Shown piece by piece: positions 15,828-25,186 of a stretch of 64,000 bases of DNA (position 1 is its first letter; each line of letters starts with the position of its first letter). The stretch is from Chitinophaga polysaccharea. GTDB lineage: Bacteria; Bacteroidota; Bacteroidia; Chitinophagales; Chitinophagaceae. Location of the stretch: NCBI RefSeq assembly GCF_007829335.1, contig NZ_VIWO01000004.1, positions 186,001 to 250,000 of the forward strand, in the 5' to 3' direction. The position numbers and the translations under genes were made by a program. A model generated the notes under the pieces. The model was not told where the DNA came from. It saw nothing but the letters and a program-made list of their open reading frames with translations, and did no database searches.

Positions 15828-18800
15828 ATGAACCAAACTAAATCGCTTCTAGGAGCCATGGCACTCCTATGCCTGGTCTTCCTGTGTGCTACACGGGTGT
15901 ATGCACAGAACAAAATTAATGTCAAGGGCATCGTTACCGACTCCCTGGGAATGCCACTCCCGGGTGCAACGGTCAGCGAAGACGGAAATGTAAAGAACGG
16001 AACTGTTACCAAACAGGATGGTAAATTTGAAATGACCACTTCCAGCGGCGCCCGGATCAGGGTGACCATGACCGGCTTTCACACCGCTTATGCTGTGGCC
16101 GGAACTTCTCCGCTTACCATCAGGTTGAGCACAGCTACTACCGAATTAACTGATGTGGTAGTAGTAGGATATGGTACGCAGAAGCGCGCTAAAATGACAT
16201 CCGCCGTTTCCTCTATGAGTGGGAAGGACATTGCGCTGATTCCTGCTACTAACCTCTCTAACACACTGGCAGGTCGTTTATCCGGTGTTTTTGTCAGTTC
16301 ACCTACCGGTACCCCTGGTATTGGCTCTACAGTAAAAGTAAGATCGGCGTCTTCTTTTAGTAACAGCGCCGTGGAACCACTGTATGTAATTGACGGAATA
16401 GTACGGGATAAAACCAGCTTCGATGCATTGGACCCGAATGAAGTGGCCGATATTACCGTGTTGAAAGATGCTGCTTCTGCGGCTATCTACGGTTCCCGTT
16501 CTTCCAACGGCGCCATCCTGGTTACGACTAAAACAGGTAAAAGCGGGGCAGCTGTTATTAATTTCAATGCTACGTATAATACGCAACGGGTGGGCGCCCT
16601 GCCTAAGTATATGCCGGTAAAGGACGGTTTAAATTTATCGAAATCGGTGAATGGCGGTTTGAGTGATGAGGAAATTGCCTGGGTGCTGAAAAATAATCCC
16701 AATGGCGATAACTATTACAAGGAAGCATATACCAATCCTAACAGCCAGCACTACGCGTTGAGCGCTTCCGGTGGCAACGATAAAATCAGGGGATATATAG
16801 GTGGATCCTATGTAAGCGAAAATGGCTTCCTGCCCCAGGTAAACTATAAGAAATATAACCTGCGTGGTAACCTGGAGGCCAACCTGGTGAAAAACCTCAC
16901 GCTGGGTTTGAACCTGAGCACCAGCTACGGTACCCGTAGCCGCTTCAACTTTACGTACGACTACGGCTCCGATGACCTGAATAATCTTTGGGGTAAGCTC
17001 CTGTACTGGGATGTATTCGCTAGTCCTTACATCAATGGTAAGCCTAATAACCCAGGTTGGTTAGGAAATCCTATAGAGATGATGAGAAACGGTGGATACT
17101 GGCGTAACAACAATCAACAGATAGATGCGCTCGTTACCGCCGAATACAAAATACCGTTTGTAAAAGGCCTGAGTGTAAAGGGTACTTATAGCAAAAACTT
17201 TGACAATAACTATGTAAAGACTTTTGCCAAAAAACAATTGCTATACAATTTTAAGAAAACAGGCCCTAATGGACTGATATATACCGACACCCTGACCGGT
17301 ACCACCATGAGTGGAGATCCGGGAACCCCTTACCTGGGAAATTCATATACCAGGGATAACAACTATCAGTTCAATACACAGGTGAATTACGACAATACTT
17401 TTGGAAAACACACGATAGGCGCTTTGTTTGTGTATGAACAATTTGAAGGGTTCAATAATGCTTTTGGCGTAACACGATATAATTTCCCACTGGTAGCTTC
17501 TGACCAGTTTTTATACACCAGTGCCAATAACGCAGATTGGTCAACCGGCGGTGGTGAAAAAGAAATCGGAAGATTATCCTATATCGGAAGGATCAATTAT
17601 GATTACGACGCCAAATACCTGTTTAGCGCCTCTGTTCGAAGAGATGGTTCTACTAACTTCGCACCTGATAAAAGGTGGGGCTGGTTCCCATCTGTATCCG
17701 GTGGCTGGGTAGTTTCAAAAGAGAACTTTTTCAACTCATCAGCAGTAGGTCGTGCTGTTGATTTCTTAAAGCTGCGCGCATCCTATGCTACTACCGGTAA
17801 CGACATCCTGGATAAAGATGATCCTAACAGCCGTTGGAGATGGATGGAGCAGTATATTATCTCGGGTGGTACCTATTTCCTGGGTGCTAATGGTACTCCT
17901 GCGCCACTGCTAAGGTATGGTGGTCTTCCCAATAGCAACCTTACCTGGGAAAAATCAAATTCTGCCGGTGTTGGCGTAGACGCTACCCTGTATAAGAATA
18001 TCAGGTTCAGCTTTGATTACTGGAAACGTCAGTCTTACGATATCTTAGGATCCAGGATACTGGCTGTGCCTAATGAATTTGGAACTACCCTGCCTCCGGA
18101 AAACTATGGTAAAGTAAGTTCCCATGGTATTGAAATAGAATTGGGATACAATAACAATATTGGCCGCAATTTTAGCTACAATGTGAAAGGTATGTTTACC
18201 TATGCCGCCAATAAAGTAATCCGGAAAGATGTAGCCGCCAATACCCAGGAATATGCCAACCCTAACGGCAAACCCCTGAATTATGGAACCGGCTACCAGG
18301 CATTGGGTATCCTTCGTACACAAAAAGACCTCGACAATTTACCAGCAGGTTACACGATCAACGGTATAGCGCCGGCATTGGGAGATATGTTATTTGCAGA
18401 TATCAGCGGTCCCAATGGCAAACCAGATAATAAGGTAGATAGTTACGACCAGGTAGTGTTAGGTAACTATTTCGGAGCAGACCATGCGCCTATCAGCTAT
18501 GGACTGAATGTTTCCTTATCATATAAAGGCTTTGCAATTGAGGCGTTGTTCTCCGGGCTCACCGGCTATAAGATCTTCTATAACGATGCCTGGGGCCGGA
18601 ATTTTGGTGGCGGCGGAAAAGTGCCTGCCTACCACGCTGATTCCTGGAGTACGGATAATCCAAATGGGACTACACCTAAAATATACCCCTGGGGTGATCC
18701 TCATTCATATGGGTATACCTGGACATCCAATTTCAACGTATACAACGGCGGGTTTTTACGGATGAAATACCTGAACATCAATTATAGCCTGCCCAATGCT

Positions 18801-18959
18801 ATCTTAAGCAAAGTGAAGATGAAAGATGTCAGGATATTTTTGGCCGGATCTAACCTGTTCAATATCACCAAATTTAAGTTATACGATCCTGAAATAGCCC
18901 AGTTTATGAGCTATCCAACTACGAAGACCTTTACCGCAGGAATTGATATCCGGTTGTAG
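15828..18959 (+). CDS. SusC/RagA-type TonB-dependent outer-membrane receptor
   Basis: This 1,043-residue receptor has a signal peptide ending near RVYAQ, then the carboxypeptidase-like domain (INVKGIVTDSLGMPLPGATV). The plug carries VVVVGYGTQKRAKMTSAV, PLYVIDGIV and SAAIYGSRSSNGAILVTTKTG, and a 22-strand-type barrel ends in KTFTAGIDIRL. It lacks an STN domain, so it is not controlled through a FecR anti-sigma. The SusD partner starts 31 bp downstream. Together they form a bipartite outer-membrane pump for an oligosaccharide or peptide-like nutrient. No glycoside hydrolase is in the same operon, so the substrate is open. Confidence 0.96.
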   Translation: MNQTKSLLGAMALLCLVFLCATRVYAQNKINVKGIVTDSLGMPLPGATVSEDGNVKNGTVTKQDGKFEMTTSSGARIRVTMTGFHTAYAVAGTSPLTIRLSTATTELTDVVVVGYGTQKRAKMTSAVSSMSGKDIALIPATNLSNTLAGRLSGVFVSSPTGTPGIGSTVKVRSASSFSNSAVEPLYVIDGIVRDKTSFDALDPNEVADITVLKDAASAAIYGSRSSNGAILVTTKTGKSGAAVINFNATYNTQRVGALPKYMPVKDGLNLSKSVNGGLSDEEIAWVLKNNPNGDNYYKEAYTNPNSQHYALSASGGNDKIRGYIGGSYVSENGFLPQVNYKKYNLRGNLEANLVKNLTLGLNLSTSYGTRSRFNFTYDYGSDDLNNLWGKLLYWDVFASPYINGKPNNPGWLGNPIEMMRNGGYWRNNNQQIDALVTAEYKIPFVKGLSVKGTYSKNFDNNYVKTFAKKQLLYNFKKTGPNGLIYTDTLTGTTMSGDPGTPYLGNSYTRDNNYQFNTQVNYDNTFGKHTIGALFVYEQFEGFNNAFGVTRYNFPLVASDQFLYTSANNADWSTGGGEKEIGRLSYIGRINYDYDAKYLFSASVRRDGSTNFAPDKRWGWFPSVSGGWVVSKENFFNSSAVGRAVDFLKLRASYATTGNDILDKDDPNSRWRWMEQYIISGGTYFLGANGTPAPLLRYGGLPNSNLTWEKSNSAGVGVDATLYKNIRFSFDYWKRQSYDILGSRILAVPNEFGTTLPPENYGKVSSHGIEIELGYNNNIGRNFSYNVKGMFTYAANKVIRKDVAANTQEYANPNGKPLNYGTGYQALGILRTQKDLDNLPAGYTINGIAPALGDMLFADISGPNGKPDNKVDSYDQVVLGNYFGADHAPISYGLNVSLSYKGFAIEALFSGLTGYKIFYNDAWGRNFGGGGKVPAYHADSWSTDNPNGTTPKIYPWGDPHSYGYTWTSNFNVYNGGFLRMKYLNINYSLPNAILSKVKMKDVRIFLAGSNLFNITKFKLYDPEIAQFMSYPTTKTFTAGIDIRL

Positions 18960-18990
18960 AAATGTGTGTTTACATTAAAAGCTTAGAAAA

Positions 18991-20733
18991 ATGAAGAACA
19001 AAATAAATACCGCTATACTCGCCGCCCTGACGCCGTTTTTATTAACCGGCTGTAGTAAGGTACTCGATAAAACCAACCTTTCTGCGGTTGGCCCTGACCA
19101 GGTATGGTCGGATGTCAATATGGCCACTGCTTATCTAAACCAGATCTATTCCAACCTCATGCCAGGTAATACGTCTGGCAGTGGTAATGGAACAGATGAG
19201 GGCGTACCTTATCAAAAGCAGACCAACGACTGGTTCAGGGGAACAGCCACCTTCGATTCTAAAAATAATTTCTCGGATTACACGCCCATAAGAACCATCA
19301 ATATTTTGCTCGGCAATATCGACAAGGCAGCTTTCAGCCAGGCAGATAAAGATAAAATTAAAGGCCAGGCACTGTTCTGGAGAGCCTGGGCTTACCATGA
19401 CCTGGTAAGCAATTATGGTGGGGTGCCGCTGATCCTGGAAGCCCAACCACCTACCTCAGACCTTGCTACATTGCAACGTCCACGGAATAAAACCTCCGAA
19501 TGTGTGACGCAGATTTTAAAAGATCTCGATGATGCGATTGCATTGTTACCTGATGCCTTCACCGGCGATGACATGGGCCGGATCGATAAAGGAGTAGCCA
19601 TGGCCTTTAAAGGAAGAGTGCTGTTATTTTATGCCAGCCCTTTATTTAATGGTTTAGGTGGAGTGGCTTCCTGGCAAAAGGCTTTCGACGCCAACAAGGC
19701 AGCTAAAGAATTCTTAGATGCGCATGGAAAAGGATTGTACGCCCCTTACAGCAAAATATGGGACGATGAGTTAAATAAAGAGGTGGTCATGGTACACCGT
19801 TTCAACTATCCACAGGCAACTTATTTTCAGGGTGGTCTGATGCCGTTGAACTGGTCTAAGGATGACGTAGGATATGACCGGCCCTCACTGGAACTGGTTA
19901 ATGCTTTCCCAATGAAGGACGGTTCCGCCTGGGAAGCGCAGACAAGAAGCTACGACACTTTGTTTGCCAACAGGGATGACCGTTTTTATGCCAATATCTA
20001 CTACAATGGAGCGCCTAATCAATATTTAAAAGGGATGCGCGATGATAAAACCTACCTGTGGACATACTTTACCAGCATCACGGCTTACAGCGGTGCTACC
20101 GGCCTGGAAGGAGTACACAACTCCGTTACCCAAGACCCATTATGGTCTAATTCCAGCTTTTACCGTATCAAGGCCATTGATAAAACCGTTGATAAAGGTA
20201 CGGTATACAATGCAGCGGTTGACTGGATTGAAATCCGCTACGCAGAAGTGTTGATGAACTATGGCGAATGCGCCAATGAAGTAGGCAACACAGCAGTGGC
20301 ATTGGATGTATTAAAGCAAATCAGGTCCCGTGCAGGCGTTGTACCTGGTACATTAGGCAATTATGGCATTACAGCAGCCACCCAGCCAGATATCCGCAAA
20401 TTGATGCAGAAAGAACGTTTCGTAGAATTCTGTTTTGAAAATAAACGCATGAACGATTTACGCCGCTGGAAGATGTTTGATTACCTGAGAGCACTTCCAC
20501 AGCGCCATGGTATTGCAGTATTGCTGAAGACCGGCCAACCGGATGTTGCGCCGCTGTCAGATATCAATACCGTATGGAATAGGTTTACTTCCACCGTAAT
20601 CGCCACCGATGCGGTAGATATTGCCATTAAAGACCAATACTATATTTACGGTATTCCTAAAACGATATTAGACCGTAACCCGCTGTTTAAACAAAATAAC
20701 AACTGGGGAGGCGATTTCGATCCTTTGCAATAA
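18991..20733 (+). CDS. SusD/RagB family nutrient-binding lipoprotein
   Basis: This 580-residue surface lipoprotein has the signal TPFLLTGC (Cys at about 21). The typical SusD opening KVLDKTNLSAVGPDQVWSD and the TPR-containing motif KGQALFWRAWAYHDLVSNYGGVPLI follow, then RNKTSECVTQILKDLDDAIALLP. The C-terminal signature is MQKERFVEFCFENKRMNDLRRW. It caps the SusC barrel encoded 31 bp upstream and binds the ligand. A perfect terminator follows, so the pair is a two-gene unit. Confidence 0.96.
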   Translation: MKNKINTAILAALTPFLLTGCSKVLDKTNLSAVGPDQVWSDVNMATAYLNQIYSNLMPGNTSGSGNGTDEGVPYQKQTNDWFRGTATFDSKNNFSDYTPIRTINILLGNIDKAAFSQADKDKIKGQALFWRAWAYHDLVSNYGGVPLILEAQPPTSDLATLQRPRNKTSECVTQILKDLDDAIALLPDAFTGDDMGRIDKGVAMAFKGRVLLFYASPLFNGLGGVASWQKAFDANKAAKEFLDAHGKGLYAPYSKIWDDELNKEVVMVHRFNYPQATYFQGGLMPLNWSKDDVGYDRPSLELVNAFPMKDGSAWEAQTRSYDTLFANRDDRFYANIYYNGAPNQYLKGMRDDKTYLWTYFTSITAYSGATGLEGVHNSVTQDPLWSNSSFYRIKAIDKTVDKGTVYNAAVDWIEIRYAEVLMNYGECANEVGNTAVALDVLKQIRSRAGVVPGTLGNYGITAATQPDIRKLMQKERFVEFCFENKRMNDLRRWKMFDYLRALPQRHGIAVLLKTGQPDVAPLSDINTVWNRFTSTVIATDAVDIAIKDQYYIYGIPKTILDRNPLFKQNNNWGGDFDPLQ

Positions 20734-20764
20734 ATAGTCGTTAATGTGATTTGACCGTTACAGT

Positions 20765-20802
20765 AAAGACAGGGACGCCCATGAGGCGTCCCTGTCTTTT
20801 TT
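20765..20802 (+). terminator. Terminator of the SusC/SusD unit
   Basis: The stem AAAGACAGGGACGCC (20765-20779) pairs with its complement from 20785, with a 5-base loop, and runs into a T tract. Confidence 0.85.
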
Positions 20803-20847
20803 ATGGGAAGGTGTAGACAGATTTATTTATCTTGCATATCCTAATAT

Positions 20848-21585
20848 ATGAAATTATACACGACCCTTCAAATTGGCGCCCATCACATCCATCATTGCGA
20901 AGATTACCTGGTAACTGCCCCATTGGGCACAGAGAAAACGCTATGTGCCGTCATGGACGGATGCTCTATGGGTAAGGATAGTTACCTGGTAGCTACATTA
21001 ACGGGCAAGATCCTGCGAAAAGTTGCTAAGGAAATAGCCTTTCGGGAATTTGCAGAGAAGCGCACCACTATACTTCCGGATTTATTGAAAACTATTTTAA
21101 GGCAACTGTTCCACGAACTAAAGCAATTGAAGAATACTCTCCAACTGGAAAGAAATGAACTGTTAACCACCCTGGTAATCGCCGTTATTGACGCTAAAGA
21201 AAAAGCAGGAGAATTTATGTGTATAGGAGATGGCGTGATTGATATAAATGGCAATTTATACGAATTTGACCAGGATAATAAACCAGATTACCTGGGATAT
21301 CATTTGCAGGAAGACTTTGAGCATTGGTTTAGTGTCCAGCAACAGCGATTGTCGGAAAAGGGAATCATCAATTTCAGCCTGTGTACAGATGGTATTTTTA
21401 CTTTCAGCAGGTTTGATAACAACATTTATGAGCCATCCGGCAATATAATAGCATGGCTGCTGACAGATGATACCTACAACGAAAATGAGCATATGCTGAG
21501 CCAGAAAGTAACGGAAGTGAAGATGAACTGGGGGCTTGTACCAACAGATGATTTGGCCATTGTGAGGGGATATTTAGGCGATTAA
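20848..21585 (+). CDS. PP2C-family (PPM) protein phosphatase-like protein
   Basis: This 245-residue cytoplasmic protein keeps the metal-binding pattern of PP2C phosphatases. CAVMDGCSMGKDSYL matches the DG motif II, FMCIGDGVI the central GD motif, LCTDGIFTF the DG motif with the third metal Asp, and PTDDLAIVR the final DD motif. The N-terminal aspartate motif is diverged (HHCEDYLV). It may dephosphorylate Ser/Thr proteins; whether it is active is uncertain because it is short and diverged. It is a single gene between two terminators, so no partner is visible. Confidence 0.75.
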   Translation: MKLYTTLQIGAHHIHHCEDYLVTAPLGTEKTLCAVMDGCSMGKDSYLVATLTGKILRKVAKEIAFREFAEKRTTILPDLLKTILRQLFHELKQLKNTLQLERNELLTTLVIAVIDAKEKAGEFMCIGDGVIDINGNLYEFDQDNKPDYLGYHLQEDFEHWFSVQQQRLSEKGIINFSLCTDGIFTFSRFDNNIYEPSGNIIAWLLTDDTYNENEHMLSQKVTEVKMNWGLVPTDDLAIVRGYLGD

Positions 21586-21616
21586 TTAACAATTTATTTT
21601 TTCTCTTAATAGAATA

Positions 21617-21645
21617 AAAAAACTCATGTATCGCATGAGTTTTTT
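21617..21645. terminator. Terminator after the PP2C-like gene
   Basis: A 12-bp stem (21617-21628 with 21634-21645) with the loop TATCG is A-rich on the left and T-rich on the right, and works on both strands by sequence. Confidence 0.8.
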
Positions 21646-21752
21646 GTTTGTTTTACGCAAGGTAATAGGTTATCAATAACCACTATAATCATGAAAAGAT
21701 AGTCATTGCTCTTAAATGAAACGGCTATATGAAATTTAAAACCAGGGTCCAT

Positions 21753-21803
21753 TGTATTTCAATACTGTAAAGGGTTAGATAAGATTTGAAGGGGTGAAAT
21801 ACA
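21753..21803 (+). promoter_or_regulatory. Spaced inverted repeat upstream of the sigma-54 type promoter
   Basis: TGTATTTCA (21753-21761) and its exact complement TGAAATACA (21795-21803) are 33 bp apart and lie 28-78 bp before the promoter at 21831. The placement suits paired half-sites for an enhancer-binding activator, but this is inferred from position alone. Confidence 0.4.
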
Positions 21804-21830
21804 GTCGTTTTAATGCATTTGTACAACACG

Positions 21831-21847
21831 TTGGCACAGCGTTTGCA
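21831..21847 (+). promoter_or_regulatory. Sigma-54 (RpoN) type -24/-12 promoter of the ompA-like gene
   Basis: TTGGCACAGCGTTTGCA has GG and GC exactly ten bases apart and matches the RpoN consensus TTGGCACnnnnnTTGCW almost throughout. Transcription would begin near 21858, giving a leader of about 90 bases before the ATG at 21950. An RpoN promoter needs an ATP-using activator, so the OmpA protein would be strictly conditional. Confidence 0.7.
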
Positions 21848-21949
21848 AAGTGCCCCGTGTTCTAACTCAGGTACCCGATGTTATGTTGAACCCACTATTA
21901 TATGCCGTAGTGTGAAATTGATTTATTATTTAACCCGATTCATTTTATT

Positions 21950-23350
21950 ATGACGACGTTTACAAAATTCAGGAAGTCGCTTTTGATGGCTTCTTCAGCT
22001 TTAGCATTGACAGGAACCGCATTTGCACAGGATAGCACGCATAAAGTTGACCGTGTAACCCCGTTTAATGGTGTAAGAGATTACCGTACCTGGTCTGTGG
22101 GTGCATGGGGCGGCGGCTCCGGAGCATTTGGTCCGTTTGGTGGTCCCTACTACTTCAACAACTTTGACTTAAAGAATACTGGTTTGGTGTACGGTGCTTA
22201 TGTTAAAAAGCAGATCTTTCACAACTTCGGCCTGCAGGCCGACTTCCTGAGAGGGCAGGTGAAAGGTACCACCAAGGCATCCCAGGCATTAACTAATATA
22301 GCCGGTACACCTGTAGCTACAGGAGGTATCAATGAATTTACAACTGATATCGACTGGGCTGCTTCCGTGAGTGGGGTGTTTAGCCTTGGTAGTATCAACT
22401 GGATCAATAAACAGAGTTACATCATACCCTATGTATCAGCGGGTGCGGGTGCTATCGCCTTTAAACCAACGGCTATTGCTACCGATGGTACACATACTGC
22501 TGTATTAAATTCCGATGGCAGTAAAACACATCGTGAATTATATATCCCGGTAGGCGTGGGCGCTAAGTTTAATGTAGCACGTGGTGTGAATATCGACCTG
22601 GGGTACAACGTAAATTTTGTTAACAGCAAGGTATTTGATGGCGTAAACAGCGGTAATAAAGATAAATTTTCTACAGCACGTTTAGGGGTGGAATTTGCGC
22701 TTGGCAGCAAAAAGAAACCACAATTGGCCGTAGTAAATCCGGCTGCGCAGGTAGCGATGGATTTATGGGATAGGAATGCAGCCCTGAAAAGTTCACTGGA
22801 AGCAAGCGATGCACAAAACAAAGCTGCTATCGCAGGACTGAAACAGGAAATTGCCGATATGAAAACAGACTCCGATGGTGATGGAGTCCCTGATTTCCTC
22901 GATAAATGCCCGAATACACCTGCAGGTACTAAGGTAGATGGCGCCGGTTGTCCGCTGCCCACTCCTGTACAGGTGGTAAAAGAGAAAATCATCGTAACAG
23001 AAGCCGATAAGAAAGTAGTGAAAGATGCGATCGATAACCTGGAATTTGACCTGGGCAAAGCAACGATCAGACCTACTTCTTTTGCCAGCCTGGATAAGGT
23101 AGCCAGCTTACTGGTGGAGAAAAACTTCAGCCTGAAGCTGGCTGGTCATACCGATAACACCGGTTCTGCTACTACCAACATGCGTTTGTCTAAAGAACGT
23201 GCCGAGGCAATCAAAGCCTACCTCGTATCTAAAGGTGCTAACGCTTCAAGGATCGAAGCTACCGGTTACGGATCTATGCAGCCGATTGCTTCCAACAAAA
23301 CAGCGGCTGGCCGTCAGCAAAACAGACGGGTAGAATTTACTTTGTACTAA
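21950..23350 (+). CDS. OmpA family outer-membrane protein with thrombospondin type 3 repeat
   Basis: This 466-residue protein has a signal peptide ending at GTAFAQ. Residues 30-270 are an eight-strand-type beta barrel rich in Gly and aromatics (SVGAWGGGSGAFGPFGGPYYF, SIGLGYN-like strands). A calcium-binding thrombospondin type 3 repeat (DSDGDGVPDFLDKCPNTPAG) follows, then the C-terminal OmpA peptidoglycan-binding domain with AGHTDNTGSATTNMRLSKERAEAIKAYL and the closing QQNRRVEFTLY. It links outer membrane and cell wall. The 364-bp upstream gap holds a sigma-54 type promoter and an inverted repeat. A tight terminator follows. Confidence 0.95.
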   Translation: MTTFTKFRKSLLMASSALALTGTAFAQDSTHKVDRVTPFNGVRDYRTWSVGAWGGGSGAFGPFGGPYYFNNFDLKNTGLVYGAYVKKQIFHNFGLQADFLRGQVKGTTKASQALTNIAGTPVATGGINEFTTDIDWAASVSGVFSLGSINWINKQSYIIPYVSAGAGAIAFKPTAIATDGTHTAVLNSDGSKTHRELYIPVGVGAKFNVARGVNIDLGYNVNFVNSKVFDGVNSGNKDKFSTARLGVEFALGSKKKPQLAVVNPAAQVAMDLWDRNAALKSSLEASDAQNKAAIAGLKQEIADMKTDSDGDGVPDFLDKCPNTPAGTKVDGAGCPLPTPVQVVKEKIIVTEADKKVVKDAIDNLEFDLGKATIRPTSFASLDKVASLLVEKNFSLKLAGHTDNTGSATTNMRLSKERAEAIKAYLVSKGANASRIEATGYGSMQPIASNKTAAGRQQNRRVEFTLY

Positions 23351-23370
23351 GTCGTTTTTATTTCGATATA

Positions 23371-23398
23371 AAAGCAGCCCAAGTGGGCTGCTTTTTTT
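23371..23398 (+). terminator. Terminator of the ompA-like gene
   Basis: A perfect 10-bp stem (23371-23380 with 23385-23394), loop AAGT, followed by a run of T. Confidence 0.88.
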
Positions 23399-23580
23399 AT
23401 CTGGGTAATAATAAAAGCCGCGATGATGGATACCTGATTTGGTGGGAGAGTTTATTCTCAGACTCTTGGCCGGATCGGAAAGCATTTATAAGCACAGGGT
23501 CGGAATTTTTACAGGCGGCTAAATGGGGCTGCTTTAGCGAGGTGAATGTACTACAGAGAGCTATCGACGAGATAAAATAA
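23383..23580 (+). pseudogene. Possible gene fragment of unknown family
   Basis: After the OmpA terminator a reading frame gives about 55 residues with protein-like content (GYLIWWESLFSDSWPDRKAF, then EFLQAAKWGCFSEVNVLQ) ending at a TAA at 23580. The first in-frame ATG (23383) lies inside the terminator hairpin, so normal expression from it is unlikely. It looks like the 3' end of a lost gene rather than a working one, but I do not recognise the family and chance is possible. Confidence 0.25.
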
Positions 23581-23585
23581 AAACA

Positions 23586-23619
23586 TAAAAGCCTTGCTGC
23601 GTCAGCAGCAAGGCTTTTA
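23586..23619. terminator. Two-way terminator between convergent units
   Basis: A perfect 15-bp stem (23586-23600 with 23605-23619), loop GTCA, A-rich at one foot and T-rich at the other. It serves the plus-strand unit and the minus-strand lipoprotein ending at 23622. Confidence 0.85.
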
Positions 23620-23621
23620 AA

Positions 23622-24071
23622 TTACTGCTTTACCATCGTAAAAGTATACTTATCCCCCTGTACCAGTACATTTTCCGTTACATATACCATTGTTTTGCAA
23701 TCGAAGCTCGTTATGGTACCTTTTAATATCCCATTACTCGTTAAAGTATTTCCTTTTAAAGTCCAGGTGCCATGTTCATTACCGGAAGGATTGCAAACCG
23801 TACCCTGGTCTTTGAAATCATAGGTGCCATCGCTTTTCAGGAGAATGATATCATCTTTTTCACAAGGCTCCCAGGAGTCTGTTTCTTCTACCGGCGTGGC
23901 GCTGGCGCTCGACTTATACTGGAGGGAGGTGAGCTTATAGGTCCCGGAAATATTTGCCATATTCACGCTGCAGGTGGGAGTGGGGTCGCTGCTTTTTTCT
24001 TTCTTGCAGGAAAAAAGTAAACTGCCTGCTACTAATACCATTAAGGTCCATTTCATTGTAATTGTCTTCAT
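23622..24071 (-). CDS. Lipocalin-like domain lipoprotein
   Basis: This 149-residue lipoprotein has the signal VLVAGSLLFSC. Its body has the pattern of Bacteroidota lipocalin-like lipoproteins: ISGTYKLTSLQYKSS, then DDIILLKSDGTYDFKD, HGTWTLKGNTLTSNG and a final TVYV-type strand. Cysteines at CEKDD, CNPSG and DCKTM may form disulfides. The ATG at 24071 (MKTITMKW) is taken; a frame extending to 24176 would add a non-signal head. No ligand can be named. It is monocistronic with a two-way terminator. Confidence 0.8.
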   Translation of the reverse strand: MKTITMKWTLMVLVAGSLLFSCKKEKSSDPTPTCSVNMANISGTYKLTSLQYKSSASATPVEETDSWEPCEKDDIILLKSDGTYDFKDQGTVCNPSGNEHGTWTLKGNTLTSNGILKGTITSFDCKTMVYVTENVLVQGDKYTFTMVKQ

Positions 24072-24309
24072 ACATATTGTTTGAGTAGGTGAAAAACTAT
24101 TGTTTGATAGTAGTACCTCCTCCGGGATCCAAATGGTTGGGAAAAAATAAAAAATATTTTTTTGCCGGTTACCCAACCTTTGCCTAAAAACAAAGGTATT
24201 AGTGATGAAGGAGGTGGATATAGGACTGTTATTTGATGATTATCAGTAATGTGAATACATTCGATCTCCGGGAAACAATGCGTAAATAACCGATGATATT
24301 CAAAGTAAA

Positions 24310-25134
24310 ATGAGAAATGCAGTATTAATGATGGGAATTACCTGCCTGGTGGGATGTGGTACTTCTATGAAATTAGCCATCCCAGACGCTTTTAAGCAGC
24401 AGGCTACCATGCAACACGTAGATGGCGCAAGGGGGAATAAGATGTCGTTCGCCAATATCAGCACGTCGAAAATTACAAGAGGAGTGCATGTAAGCTACCC
24501 CGGCTGGGGCGGCCGTGCCTTTTTCCTGCAAAATCTGATATTGAATAAATATGGGATACAAAAAAATGAAACCGTAGAAAAGGAGAAAGCCAGGTTCCGT
24601 TACACGATAACAGACGGGAAGAATGCCCTGGAAGTATATGCCAATGAGAAGCAGGTAACCAAGAAACTGGAGTACCAGTTGATTAAAGAAACCGGTTACT
24701 TTAGTAGTTTTGAACAATTACAGCATTATCAGTACGTTTTTTCCGCCATTATTGGTACCGGCAATGTGCCAGGTCACAAAAACTGGGAGTTGATGGTAAC
24801 GAATATATACGACCGGGAAGCAGAACATGACCCAAACCCATTTACCTACGCAAAGCAGGAGGACAGCGGGCTGGCCACCAATGGAAAGGATACCATCTAT
24901 ATTAACCCGTTGAGTATCCGGAAAACCGAGTTAAGTAACGGGAAAACCGGCAAGCTGCCTTTTAAACTGTTATCTGGCTATGAGCTGAGCAACAGCGACG
25001 GCGTAGTGGCCATTGTAGATATGATCGACCGCAATATCTGGTTTTACAATGAGCTGGAGCCAGCAGAAAAATTAAATATCAGCGCCATCGGAACAGCCCT
25101 GTTTGCACGGAAAGTCCACGATGCAAAGTGGTAG
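24310..25134 (+). CDS. Lipoprotein of unknown function
   Basis: This 274-residue protein has a short lipoprotein signal, MGITCLVGC. The mature part is mixed alpha/beta with no family I recognise; segments such as RFRYTITDGKNALEVYANEK, KNWELMVTNIYDRE and KLLSGYELSNSDGVVAIVDM are visible. It is followed 52 bp later by a sigma factor and a small membrane protein, but the gap and a stop codon between them make operon membership uncertain. Confidence 0.75.
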   Translation: MRNAVLMMGITCLVGCGTSMKLAIPDAFKQQATMQHVDGARGNKMSFANISTSKITRGVHVSYPGWGGRAFFLQNLILNKYGIQKNETVEKEKARFRYTITDGKNALEVYANEKQVTKKLEYQLIKETGYFSSFEQLQHYQYVFSAIIGTGNVPGHKNWELMVTNIYDREAEHDPNPFTYAKQEDSGLATNGKDTIYINPLSIRKTELSNGKTGKLPFKLLSGYELSNSDGVVAIVDMIDRNIWFYNELEPAEKLNISAIGTALFARKVHDAKW

Positions 25135-25186
25135 TAGCAGCTGATCTGGAAAAGTGAGGTATCAGTATTAAACGATTCAATAGTTC

